A stretch of DNA of 64,000 bases from JAHEAO01 sp942492375 (GTDB lineage: Bacteria; Pseudomonadota; Alphaproteobacteria; Rhodobacterales; Rhodobacteraceae). The translations under genes were made by a program, and so were the position numbers. Shown piece after piece: positions 25,276 through 34,098 of this stretch (its first letter is position 1; each line of letters begins with the position of its first letter). The stretch covers positions 1-64,000 of the forward strand of contig CALOEL010000015.1 in assembly GCA_942492375.1 (NCBI GenBank), in the 5' to 3' direction. The notes beneath the pieces are model-generated. The model made no database searches. It had not been told where the DNA came from and saw only the letters and a list, made by a program, of their open reading frames with translations.

Positions 25276-26493
25276 TCAGGTATCGCGGGGGCGCAGCGCC
25301 AGCCAGATCAACGCGCCGCCAGCCAGCATAAGGAACGGCACCATCGCCATGTTTACCGCCGACCAGCCTTCCACCGCCGACCCGCCCGAGCAATTCATCA
25401 GGCCGCCCGAAGCCAGCGAGGCGATGGTCACGCAACCGAAAACGATCATGTCGTTCATACCTTGCACGCGGCCCCGTTCCTCGGGGCGATGCGCCGCCGC
25501 CAGCATCGTCGTGGCGCCAATGAAGCCGAAATTCCAGCCGAGGCCCAACAGGACGAGCGCAACGAAGAAATGCTCCAGTTCGACGCCCGCCAGGCCGACC
25601 ATCCCTGCGGCCCCCAGGATCAGAAGGCCGGCGGCGACGACCCGTTCGACCCCGAACCTGTTGATCAGATGGCCGGTGAAAAACGACGGCGCGAACATGG
25701 CCAGCACATGGGCAGTCACGATATCCGCTGCATTGGCCTTGTCGAAACCGCAACCTACGACGGCCAAGGGCGTCGAGGTCATTACCAGGTTCATCAGCGC
25801 GTAAGACACCATCGCACAGATGATCGCCACCGCGATCCGCGGCGTCTTCAGCAATTCCATCCGGCTGCGCGCGCGCGGACTGTCCGGAGCGGGCAGGGGC
25901 GGCTTGGGGATGTCGAGAAACAGGAAAAGGAGTGAGCCGGCGACGTTGAGCAGGATTACCGCCAGATAAGTCCCCAGAAACGTCACGACCAGCGCATCGG
26001 CTGTCAGTTTGACCAGTTGTGGACCGATCACCGCCGAAACAAGCCCTCCGGCCATGACATAGGAGATCGCCCTGGGTTGAAACTCTTCGGAAGCGGTATC
26101 GGTCGCCGCGAAACGGTAAAAGCCCTGCGCCGACATGTAGACGCCGCTCAGCAGAGAGCCGAGCAGGAACAGCGGGAAACTGTTCATCATCAGCCCGAAC
26201 GCGGAAATGCCCGCGCCGAGGCTTCCACCAAGTGCTCCGACGAAGAATCCGGCATTGCGCCCGAACTTCTGCATCAGCGCCGAGATCGGTGTCGCCGACA
26301 GCATCGAGCCCAGTACGATCAGCGAGATCGGCAGCGTCGCGAAGCAGATGTTCGACGCAAGCGATTGCCCCGCCAACCCGCCGACGACGAAGATCATCGG
26401 CATCTGTGCGCCCAGGATCGCCTGCGCCAGCACGAGGATCAGCACATTGCGTCGCGCGCGGGTGTCGGCAGGTGTCAGGGCGGCATCGGTCAT
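25276..26493 (-). CDS. MFS transporter
   Basis: 405 residues with about 12 hydrophobic segments in the inner membrane. The MFS A-motif region is seen as LMQKFGRNAGFFVGALGGSL between helices 2 and 3, and a second copy as LINRFGVERVVAAGLLI. The central loop carries PKPPLPAPDSPRARSRMELLK. Substrate unknown. Its position upstream of the cobalamin genes could suggest a vitamin or metal link, but the 60-base gap and lack of motifs give no proof. Confidence 0.88.
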   Translation of the reverse strand: MTDAALTPADTRARRNVLILVLAQAILGAQMPMIFVVGGLAGQSLASNICFATLPISLIVLGSMLSATPISALMQKFGRNAGFFVGALGGSLGAGISAFGLMMNSFPLFLLGSLLSGVYMSAQGFYRFAATDTASEEFQPRAISYVMAGGLVSAVIGPQLVKLTADALVVTFLGTYLAVILLNVAGSLLFLFLDIPKPPLPAPDSPRARSRMELLKTPRIAVAIICAMVSYALMNLVMTSTPLAVVGCGFDKANAADIVTAHVLAMFAPSFFTGHLINRFGVERVVAAGLLILGAAGMVGLAGVELEHFFVALVLLGLGWNFGFIGATTMLAAAHRPEERGRVQGMNDMIVFGCVTIASLASGGLMNCSGGSAVEGWSAVNMAMVPFLMLAGGALIWLALRPRDT

Positions 26494-26553
26494 GGTCGGC
26501 TGAGTACAGCCACCGGCCCAGGAAGTGAAGGTTCTATGCGTCGCAGGGGCCGG

Positions 26554-27834
26554 TCAGGCGGCGTCGATCACATGCGCGAAGGATCCGCTGACGCGGCCTT
26601 CGACTAGACCCAACGGAGTCAGGGCGTTGCCCTCCGCATCCTCTGCTTCGAACAGCGGCTCCCCCTCGGCCTTCAGAGTGGTCGCGTAGTGGAATTCGTG
26701 ACCGCGGCAGGGGCCTGCGAAGACCCCCGACTTCCCTCGCAGCGTACGGTAGCCAAGATGCAGCCGTCGCTCGGCAATACTGGTCTTCAGGGCCAGCAGG
26801 CCCGCCATGCGATGCTCTTGTCCGGCGGCGTCGGTCAGACTTTCGCCAAGCACCATGTACCCGCCACATTCTGCATAGATATCCGTGTGTTCAGCGGTGT
26901 TCTTCAGGCTGGCTATGAATTTTCGGCATTCCGCCAGCCGAGCCGCATATAGTTCCGGGTAGCCGCCGGGCAGGAGAACTAGATCCGACTCGGGCACCAC
27001 TTCGTCTCTGAGCGGCGAGAACGGGCATATTTCCGTTCCGGCGCGGCCCCATGCGGCGATCCAGTGGGGATACAGAAAGGCAAAGGCCGGGTCCCTCGCG
27101 ACGGCGACGCGCTTCGGCCAGGGGTCTGGGACAAGGGCCGGATCGGACGATCCGGAGATCCGGAGCGGCACGGCCAGGAGTTGAAGCGCGTCGAGATCGA
27201 CAGCGCCGCCGACGATGTGCGCGGCGCGGTCGAGAAAACCTCCAAGATCGGCATGTTCAGCCGCCTGGACCAGTCCCAGATGACGGGACGGCACCTCTAG
27301 CCCTGCATCGCGCGGGATCGCTCCCAAAACAGGTAGGCCGGTCGGCTGCAGCGCGGTTTCCAGCATCCGGCGGTGCCGTTCGCTGCCGACGCGATTGAGG
27401 ATGACGCCGGCAATTCTGACCTTCGGATCGTGCGCGGCGAATCCTTGCACCAAGGGCGCGACGGATTGCGCCATCTTGGCCGCATCGACCACCAGGACCA
27501 CCGGAAGCCCGAGGATGCGGGCAAGGTCGGCGGTCGCTCCCTTCCCGTCGGGTGGCGCGCCGTCGAACAGGCCCATCGCTCCCTCGATCAGCAGCAGGCC
27601 CCCGCCCGAAGCCAGTGACCGGATCCGGTCCGGCGTCATCGCCCAGGCGTCGAGATTGAAACAGGGCGCACCGCATGCCGCTTCGTGGAACCGGGGATCG
27701 ATGTAGTCGGGGCCGGACTTGGCGCCCCGCACGCTGACGCCGCGCCGCGACATGGCGCGCAGCAGGCCGAGCGTTACGGTAGTCTTGCCGCTGCCCGAGG
27801 CTGGTGCGGCGAGGATCAGACCTCGGCCCCGCAT
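26554..27834 (-). CDS. cobB: Cobyrinate / hydrogenobyrinate a,c-diamide synthase
   Basis: 426 residues. N-terminal ATP-binding domain with LAAPASGSGKTTVTLGLLRA; C-terminal glutamine amidotransferase domain with VLLPGGYPELYA and the catalytic cysteine in IYAECGGYMVLGESL (about residue 330), ending with the histidine region GHEFHYATTL. It amidates the a and c side chains of the corrin ring. Its start overlaps the cobA stop by one base (TGATG), so the two are coupled. Confidence 0.94.
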   Translation of the reverse strand: MRGRGLILAAPASGSGKTTVTLGLLRAMSRRGVSVRGAKSGPDYIDPRFHEAACGAPCFNLDAWAMTPDRIRSLASGGGLLLIEGAMGLFDGAPPDGKGATADLARILGLPVVLVVDAAKMAQSVAPLVQGFAAHDPKVRIAGVILNRVGSERHRRMLETALQPTGLPVLGAIPRDAGLEVPSRHLGLVQAAEHADLGGFLDRAAHIVGGAVDLDALQLLAVPLRISGSSDPALVPDPWPKRVAVARDPAFAFLYPHWIAAWGRAGTEICPFSPLRDEVVPESDLVLLPGGYPELYAARLAECRKFIASLKNTAEHTDIYAECGGYMVLGESLTDAAGQEHRMAGLLALKTSIAERRLHLGYRTLRGKSGVFAGPCRGHEFHYATTLKAEGEPLFEAEDAEGNALTPLGLVEGRVSGSFAHVIDAA

Positions 27835-28688
27835 CAGGCGCTCTCGGCGGGTTTGCCCCGGCCCAACGGGTCGGTGTCTCGCGGAGCCTCGCCGGCGGCC
27901 AGCGCCTGCCAGTCCAGCACTTGCCGCATCAGCACGGACCGGCCAACACAGATGATCGCTGGCGGCTCGATGCCGTGCTCCGCGATATCTCTCTCGATCG
28001 TTCCAAGCGTCGTTTCAAGCACCCGTTGCCGCGATGTCGTCGCGTCCGTGACGACCGCCACCGGCTCCGATGACGGACGCCCGGCATCGCGGATGGCCGC
28101 GGCGATCTGCGCGATATGCTTGATGCCCATATAGATCACGATGACCTGCGAACCTCTTGAAATCGCGATCCAATCAAGTGATGAGGGAGTTTCACCCGAC
28201 TGGTCGTGACCTGTGACGAATGTGACCGACTGGTTGACGTCGCGATGGGTGACGGGAATGCCGGCATAGGCAAGTCCGCCAATTCCGGCGGAGATGCCCG
28301 GCACGATGCGGATCGGAACACCGTGCTGGACAAGTGTCTGCGCCTCTTCGCCGCCACGACCGAACACAAACGGATCGCCGCCCTTCAGCCGCAACACCCG
28401 CTTGCCCGCGCGGGCCAGGTCCACCAGCCGAAGCGAGATGTCGCGTTGTATGGCCGAGGGTTTGCCACCGCGCTTGCCGGCATAGATCGCCTCTGCCTCC
28501 GGACGCGCCCAGTCGAGAATCGCCGTCTCGACCAATGCGTCATAGACGATGACATCGGCCTGTCGCAGCGCGTTCAGGCCATGCAGGGTCAGCAGGCCCG
28601 GATCGCCGGGACCCGCACCGCAAAGCCATACCCAGCCGGGCAGCAACTCGGGCCAGGGTGCATCGGGCAGGGCGAACGACTCGGTCAT
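27834..28688 (-). CDS. cobA: Uroporphyrinogen-III C-methyltransferase
   Basis: 284 residues from the ATG at 28688. SAM-dependent tetrapyrrole methylase: VWLCGAGPGDPGLLTLHGLNAL at the start, VYDALVE, KRGGKPSAIQRDI, VLRLKGGDPFVFGRGGEEA and VPGISAGIGGLAYAGIPVTHR. It methylates C2 and C7 of uroporphyrinogen III to precorrin-2, the first committed step to cobalamin and siroheme. No CysG-type dehydrogenase domain is attached. The frame runs open upstream across the divergent cbiD gene, which is fortuitous. No cobalamin riboswitch is recognisable in 28689-28886. Confidence 0.95.
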   Translation of the reverse strand: MTESFALPDAPWPELLPGWVWLCGAGPGDPGLLTLHGLNALRQADVIVYDALVETAILDWARPEAEAIYAGKRGGKPSAIQRDISLRLVDLARAGKRVLRLKGGDPFVFGRGGEEAQTLVQHGVPIRIVPGISAGIGGLAYAGIPVTHRDVNQSVTFVTGHDQSGETPSSLDWIAISRGSQVIVIYMGIKHIAQIAAAIRDAGRPSSEPVAVVTDATTSRQRVLETTLGTIERDIAEHGIEPPAIICVGRSVLMRQVLDWQALAAGEAPRDTDPLGRGKPAESA

Positions 28689-28886
28689 TGGACCGTTATG
28701 CCGCGCGCGGCGGCGCCGGAAAAGCCCGCTTCGCGACGGCGCGGCGCAGGACTGCGGCACAGTGCCGGGGTTTCGGGGCACTTTGCGCCTTAGGTAACTC
28801 GCGCCGCTCGTTTCTAGAGATTTTTCCTCGACCAGACGGCAGCTTTCCGTTTCCGCTCTGTCCGGGTGCTGCCTATAGTCCGCCCG

Positions 28887-29945
28887 ATGACACGCAAACC
28901 TGCCAAGGAGCTGCGCCGCGGCTGGACCACGGGCGCCTGCGCCACCGCCGCCACCAAGGCGGCGTTGATGCGGCTTTGGGGTGGCGCCTTCCCGGCGGAA
29001 GTCGGGATCACGCTGCCGCGCGGGGAGGCCCCGGTCTTTCCGCTTGCCGATGCCCTGGCGGGTGAAGGCTGGGCGGAAGCGGGCATCACCAAGGATGCCG
29101 GCGACGACCCGGACGTGACCCATGGCGCGCTGATCCGGGTGCGGGTCTCGGCCTCGGCCGGCGGTGTGGTGTTCCGCGCGGGCGAGGGCGTCGGCATGGT
29201 TACGATGCCGGGCCTGCCGATACCGCCGGGCGAGCCTGCGATCAACCCGGTGCCGCGGCAGATGATGACGGCAATCGTCGAGGAGATGGCCGCGCTGCAT
29301 TCCCGGCCCGCCGATGTCGAGATTACCATCTCGGTGCCCGGTGGGGCGGCGATTGCGAAGAAGACGTGGAATCCCCGTCTGGGCATCGAGGGCGGGCTGT
29401 CGATCCTTGGCACGACCGGCGTGGTGCGGCCGTTTTCCTGTTCGGCCTGGATCGCCTCGATTCATCGCGGCATCGACGTCGCGCGTGCCAGCGGGCAGCA
29501 CCATGTCGCGGGCTGCACCGGCGCCACCAGCGAGGCCGCGGTCCAGGCGCTCTACGGCCTGCCGGATCACGCGATGCTGGACATGGGCGACTTTGTCGGC
29601 GGCATGATCAAGTACCTGCGTCGCCACCCGGTTGAACGACTGACCATCGGCGGCGGTATCGGCAAGATCGCGAAACTTGCGCAGGGCGCTCGCGACCTGC
29701 ATTCCTCGCGCAGTCAAGTCGATATGCGACAGCTCGCCCTCTGGGGCGGGGACACAAGGATCGAACGCGCGAATACCGCGCTGGAAGCTTTTCAGATCGC
29801 TGGAAAGCCTCTGGCTGACCGGATCTCGCGGGTCGCGTTGGCCGAGGCGATGAGCATGTTCGAGGGCGGCGAGGCCCCGAAGGCAATCGACGTGGTCATC
29901 GTGGATCGGGCGGGGTCCGTCATCGCAAAGGCTCAACGGCCATGA
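28887..29945 (+). CDS. cbiD: Cobalt-precorrin-5B C1-methyltransferase (CbiD)
   Basis: 352 residues from the ATG at 28887 (MTRKPAKELRRGWTTGACAT). The N-terminal RRGWTTGACATAATKAAL is the CbiD signature, then GEPAINPVPRQMM and GTTGVVRPFSCSAWIASI. CbiD methylates C1 during ring contraction; it is the analogue of CobF of the oxygen-dependent route. It overlaps cobK by four bases. The start at 28866 would add seven residues and is less likely. Confidence 0.94.
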   Translation: MTRKPAKELRRGWTTGACATAATKAALMRLWGGAFPAEVGITLPRGEAPVFPLADALAGEGWAEAGITKDAGDDPDVTHGALIRVRVSASAGGVVFRAGEGVGMVTMPGLPIPPGEPAINPVPRQMMTAIVEEMAALHSRPADVEITISVPGGAAIAKKTWNPRLGIEGGLSILGTTGVVRPFSCSAWIASIHRGIDVARASGQHHVAGCTGATSEAAVQALYGLPDHAMLDMGDFVGGMIKYLRRHPVERLTIGGGIGKIAKLAQGARDLHSSRSQVDMRQLALWGGDTRIERANTALEAFQIAGKPLADRISRVALAEAMSMFEGGEAPKAIDVVIVDRAGSVIAKAQRP

Positions 29946-30676
29946 CGCTGCTGCTTCTGGCAGGCACCGCAGAGGCCCGCGCCATCGCGGAACAACTCTC
30001 GAAAGATGGCATTCCCGCCGTGGCCTCGCTGGCCGGGGCAACGCGCGATCCGGCCCCGCTTGCCGTTCCGACCCGCATCGGTGGCTTCGGTGGAGCCGAA
30101 GGGTATCGCGACTATTTGCACGAGGCCGGCATCTCTGCGGTGCTCGACGCGACGCATCCGTTCGCCGCAGCGATCAGCCACCGCAGCGCGGAGGTGGCAA
30201 GCCGGCTGAACCTGCCGCACGCGCAGTTCTTGCGGCCCGAATGGGTCTCCGGACCCGGCGACGATTGGGTGATGATCGAGTCGGGCCGCGATGCGGCAAA
30301 CCATATTCCCGCCGGGTCGACTGTCTTCCTTGCCACGGGGCGGCAGGGCCTCGATGACTTTTCCAATCTTGCCGGGCGGAAACTGATCTGCCGCCGGATC
30401 GACGCGGCGGATGCGCCCTTTCCCTTCGTGGGAGGCGAATATCTCGTTGGCCGTCCGCCGTTCACTGTTGAAGATGAACTCGCGCTGTTCCGCGATCTTG
30501 GCGTGGACTGGCTGGTGGTCAAGAATGCCGGCGGACCCGCGAGTCGGTCTAAGCTCGATGCCGCACGGAAGCTCGGTATCCGCGTCGCGATGATCCGGCG
30601 GCCGCAGCAGCCCTGCGCGCCGCGCGTATCCACGGTCGATGAAGCGATGGGCTGGGTCAGGGCGCTGCCATGGTAG
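29942..30676 (+). CDS. cobK: Precorrin-6A reductase
   Basis: 244 residues. Motifs: LLLLAGTAEARAIAEQL at the N-terminus (NADPH-binding), VLDATHPFAAAISHRSAE, FLATGRQGLDDF and WLVVKNAGGPASRSKLDAARKLGI. It reduces the C18-C19 bond of precorrin-6A in cobalamin synthesis. Coupled to cbiD. The next gene starts within its last codons, so the glycosylase gene is likely in the same transcript. Confidence 0.94.
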   Translation: MTLLLLAGTAEARAIAEQLSKDGIPAVASLAGATRDPAPLAVPTRIGGFGGAEGYRDYLHEAGISAVLDATHPFAAAISHRSAEVASRLNLPHAQFLRPEWVSGPGDDWVMIESGRDAANHIPAGSTVFLATGRQGLDDFSNLAGRKLICRRIDAADAPFPFVGGEYLVGRPPFTVEDELALFRDLGVDWLVVKNAGGPASRSKLDAARKLGIRVAMIRRPQQPCAPRVSTVDEAMGWVRALPW

Positions 30677-31299
30677 GCCGGATCATCGAAACGCCCGATT
30701 GCGTGGCCGAAGGTGCAGCTTGGCTGGCCGCGCGTGATCCGCGGTTCGCGGCGGCGCTTGCACAGACCGGCCCGCTGCCGCTGCGCCGCAAGCCGGACGG
30801 GTTCGCCGCGCTGCTCGACGCGATCGTTTCGCAGCAGGTATCGACCGCCGCCGCCGCCGCGATCTGGACGCGGCTTCTGCAAGCGGGCCTGACCAGCGCC
30901 GAGGCGGTGCGGCTGGCGAGCGACGACGCGATGCGGGCCTGCGGGCTTTCCCGGCCGAAGGTCCGGTATGCCCGCGCCCTTGCCACATCGGACTTGCGCT
31001 TCGAGACGTTGCGGGACCTGCCCGACGAGGAGGTCGTCGCGCGGTTGGTGGAACTGCCCGGCATCGGCCGCTGGACGGCAGAGATCTACGCGATGTTCAG
31101 CCTCGGGCGCGCCGATGTCTTCGCACCGGGCGACCTGGCTCTGCAGGAGGCCGCGCGGCTGCTTTTCGAGCTTGACGCAAGACCTTCGGAAACGGAGCTG
31201 CGCAAGATGGCGGGCGACTGGTCGCCGTGGCGCGGCGTTGCCGCACGGCTCTTGTGGGCCTATTACCGGGTGGCAAAGCAGCGAGAGGGGATCCGATGA
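30670..31299 (+). CDS. DNA-3-methyladenine glycosylase II (AlkA-type, HhH-GPD)
   Basis: 209 residues. Helix-hairpin-helix LVELPGIGRWTAEIYAMFSLG is followed by the catalytic aspartate in DVFAPGDLALQEA. The preceding AIVSQQVSTAAAAAIWTRLLQ is the usual entry helix. It excises alkylated bases in base-excision repair. It lacks the N-terminal beta domain of E. coli AlkA, as many short forms do. Overlaps the cobK end by seven bases. Confidence 0.92.
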   Translation: MVGRIIETPDCVAEGAAWLAARDPRFAAALAQTGPLPLRRKPDGFAALLDAIVSQQVSTAAAAAIWTRLLQAGLTSAEAVRLASDDAMRACGLSRPKVRYARALATSDLRFETLRDLPDEEVVARLVELPGIGRWTAEIYAMFSLGRADVFAPGDLALQEAARLLFELDARPSETELRKMAGDWSPWRGVAARLLWAYYRVAKQREGIR

Positions 31300-31416
31300 C
31301 ACGGTCACCGCAGATTTTTCTTGCGTTGCAACCGGCGAGATAGTCTAGGACGCCTGCGGCGAAGCCACCTGGACAGAGTGGCGCCTGCTGCGAGACGGAC
31401 GAGGGGACAGCCGACG

Positions 31417-33411
31417 ATGGCCAGCGCGCTTGATTACAGGCCCGATATCGATGGATTGCGGACCGTCGCGGTCGGTCTCGTGGTGATCTATCATGTCGGA
31501 TTTCTGGGGCTCTCGGGCGGCTATATCGGTGTCGATGTCTTCTTCGTCATCAGCGGTTTCCTGATCACCCGGCTGATCGTCAAGGAGATCGCCGCGGGTG
31601 ATTTCAGCTTCGGTCAATTTTACATGCGCCGGCTCAGGCGGTTGGCGCCCAGTCTGCTGGCCGTGCTGGCTCTGACCCTGGTTGGGGGATATTTCATCCT
31701 GTCGCCCGAACACATGAAAGAATTGGGCGCGTCGACTATCGCGACGGTATTCTCGGCATCAAACATCCATTTCTGGATGCTGTCCGGCTATTTCGACACC
31801 GAGTCGATCTACAAGCCGCTTCTGCACACCTGGTCGCTCGGCGTCGAAGAGCAGTTCTACCTGCTCTGGCCGGTTCTTCTTCTGGTGACGATGACGAGGC
31901 TGGGAGGACGCCGTGCGATTGCGCCGATAGCGATCCTGCTCGGGCTGGCAAGCTTGGTCGCGGCGGAGGCACTTCTGTCAGGCGAACCTTCGGCAGTCTT
32001 CTTCCTGACGCCTTTCCGGCTTTACGAATTCGCCGTCGGCGCGGCAATCGCTGTGCTGCCGCCTGGCAGGGCAGGTCTGCGGGGACCGATTGGGCAAGGG
32101 GCCTCGATCGCCGGGATCGGGATGATCCTGCTCGCGGGCTTCGTGCTGACCGAGGAAAGCCGGTTCCCCGGAGTTGCGGCGCTTCTGCCCAGCCTGGGGG
32201 CCGGGCTTGTCATCGCGGCCGGCCCCGGTCCGGTCGTCAACAGGCTTCTCGCGCAGGGGCCGGTCCGTTACCTCGGCCAGACCAGCTATTCCGTCTACCT
32301 TGTGCACTGGCCGCTGGTCGTCTTCGCCACCTATCTGATGGGTCAGCCCGAAGGCGTCGCACCGAAGCTTGTCCTGCTGGCCCTTTCGTTCGCCCTTGGC
32401 GCCATCTTCTATCATGTCGTTGAACAGCCGTTCCGGGTTCGCCGCGGCGACCGTCCGCGGGTCGGCGGGCGGGCGTTGTTGTGGACCACCGCGTGCACTG
32501 CGCTCGTTGTCTCGCTGGTGGCTGCCGACGCCCTGAGGCGCGACGGCTACGAGTGGCGCATCCCGCGCGAGCTTCGCACCCTCAGTACGCAAATAAAAAC
32601 GGGTGGAAAGGCCCGGACCACCGCGATCCGTCAGGATACCTGTCATTTCAAGAAGGACCGCGTGGACAGTTTCGCGGCGGACTTCAGCAGCTGCGTTCCA
32701 AAGTCGTTTGATAGCGCGGTCGTCATCCTCGGCGACAGCCACGCCGCAGATCTCTGGGCCGCGATGGACCAGATCTATGACGATCTGCCCGTCATCCAGC
32801 TAACCGGCGCGGGGTGCAACTTGTCCCGACCGCTGACCGAGGAATGCGCCGTCTTCTACGATTTCGCAGAGGACTGGCTGCGGCGGCAGGGGCCGGCGAT
32901 CGAAGCGGTTATCTATTCGCAACGCGGCAACGCCTTCTTCGAAACGGATATCGAGCGCGAGGTCGAGCCGTCGTTCCGCGAGGACGGAGAGATGCTGCTC
33001 ACCAGACAGATGCGCCGATTCCTGAATCCTGACCGCCCAATGTTCGTAATTGGACCGCGGATCGAATTTCATCCCAGAATCCGGGTCGTCGCCAATACCA
33101 GCGCCAACACCACGATCTTCGCCGACCGGATGCGGCGCGGCGAACGGACAGTGATGCGCGTTCTCGACGAACGTCTGGCGCAGGCTTTCGAGGGATCGGG
33201 CATGATCTACCTGTCCACGATCAATGCGTTATGCGGTGCTGAGAACTGCCCGTATCTCCTGGATGACGGTCGGCCGCTGATCGTCGATTACGGCCACTAT
33301 TCGCCCGCAGGGGCACGATTCGTTGTGGATCGTCTCGTGAATGCCTATCCAGAACTTCACGATATGCTGGACCCCGGCGGCGATGCCGACCGGGCAGAGC
33401 TTGTCAGATGA
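31417..33411 (+). CDS. OafA/YrhL-type acyltransferase with C-terminal SGNH domain
   Basis: 664 residues from the ATG at 31417. The first ~370 residues are an acyltransferase-3 membrane domain: YRPDIDGLRTVAVGLVVIYH with the catalytic His, GGYIGVDVFFVISGFLIT, FYMRRLRRLAPSLL, LLHTWSLGVEEQFYLLWPV and YLGQTSYSVYLVHWPLVV. The C-terminal periplasmic SGNH domain has VVILGDSHAADLW and a late DYGHYSPAGARFV, giving Ser and Asp/His. Such fusions O-acylate surface polysaccharides. No polysaccharide cluster is adjacent, so the target is unknown. Confidence 0.93.
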   Translation: MASALDYRPDIDGLRTVAVGLVVIYHVGFLGLSGGYIGVDVFFVISGFLITRLIVKEIAAGDFSFGQFYMRRLRRLAPSLLAVLALTLVGGYFILSPEHMKELGASTIATVFSASNIHFWMLSGYFDTESIYKPLLHTWSLGVEEQFYLLWPVLLLVTMTRLGGRRAIAPIAILLGLASLVAAEALLSGEPSAVFFLTPFRLYEFAVGAAIAVLPPGRAGLRGPIGQGASIAGIGMILLAGFVLTEESRFPGVAALLPSLGAGLVIAAGPGPVVNRLLAQGPVRYLGQTSYSVYLVHWPLVVFATYLMGQPEGVAPKLVLLALSFALGAIFYHVVEQPFRVRRGDRPRVGGRALLWTTACTALVVSLVAADALRRDGYEWRIPRELRTLSTQIKTGGKARTTAIRQDTCHFKKDRVDSFAADFSSCVPKSFDSAVVILGDSHAADLWAAMDQIYDDLPVIQLTGAGCNLSRPLTEECAVFYDFAEDWLRRQGPAIEAVIYSQRGNAFFETDIEREVEPSFREDGEMLLTRQMRRFLNPDRPMFVIGPRIEFHPRIRVVANTSANTTIFADRMRRGERTVMRVLDERLAQAFEGSGMIYLSTINALCGAENCPYLLDDGRPLIVDYGHYSPAGARFVVDRLVNAYPELHDMLDPGGDADRAELVR

Positions 33412-33429
33412 AGCGGAAGGGACGAACGG

Positions 33430-34092
33430 ATGACGACCGGACTGGATGACAAGAGACGCGAAGCGGCATCGGGCAGGGCGACCTCGCTGGTGGTGTTCCT
33501 GCACGGCTACGGCGCGGATGGCGGCGATCTTCTTGGCCTTGCCGAGCCACTGGCCGAGCACCTGCCCGACACCGCGTTCCGCGCTCCCGACGCGCCCGAG
33601 CGCTGCGTCGGCAATCCGATGGGATTCCAGTGGTTCCCGATTCCCTGGATAGACGGGTCCTCAGAGGAGGAGGCGCGGACGGGCGCGGCCGCCGCCGCCA
33701 TCGACCTCGACGCCTATCTCGATGCGGCGCTGACGGAGGAGGGGCTGAGCGCGGACAGGGTGATCCTATTCGGATTCTCTCAAGGCACGATGATGGCGCT
33801 GCACGTGGCCCCGCGCCGCGCCGAACCGGTGGCGGGCGTTGTCGGCTTCTCGGGCCGGCTCTTGCAGCCCGAGCATCTCGCAGAGGAGGTCGTCTCGCGA
33901 ATGCCGATCCTTCTGGTGCACGGTGATCAGGATGAGGTCGTCCCGCCGCAGAATCTGCCCGAGGCGGGCAACGCGCTGACCGCGGCGGGCTTTCAGGTCT
34001 ATGCGCATGTCATGAAGGACACCGGCCACGGCATCGCGCCGGACGGGCTGAGCGTGGCCCTGGCCTTCATGCGCGAACAATTGGGCTACTGA
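33430..34092 (+). CDS. Phospholipase/carboxylesterase-family alpha/beta hydrolase
   Basis: 220 residues of the PF02230 type. Oxyanion loop VVFLHGYGADGGDLLGLA, nucleophile ILFGFSQGTMMAL (Ser about 118), aspartate in LLVHGDQDEVVPPQ and histidine in KDTGHGIAPDGLSVAL, so the triad is complete. Cytoplasmic. It starts 18 bases after the acyltransferase and 6 before the next gene, suggesting one operon. Confidence 0.9.
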   Translation: MTTGLDDKRREAASGRATSLVVFLHGYGADGGDLLGLAEPLAEHLPDTAFRAPDAPERCVGNPMGFQWFPIPWIDGSSEEEARTGAAAAAIDLDAYLDAALTEEGLSADRVILFGFSQGTMMALHVAPRRAEPVAGVVGFSGRLLQPEHLAEEVVSRMPILLVHGDQDEVVPPQNLPEAGNALTAAGFQVYAHVMKDTGHGIAPDGLSVALAFMREQLGY

Positions 34093-34098
34093 GCACCC

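Noticed and set aside
28689..28886. Cobalamin riboswitch between cobA and cbiD
   Set aside because: The expected conserved B12-box words and overall layout were not found by eye.
27834..30041. A 735-codon open frame including cobA
   Set aside because: Only the last 284 codons are CobA. The rest is antisense to cbiD, kept open by high GC.
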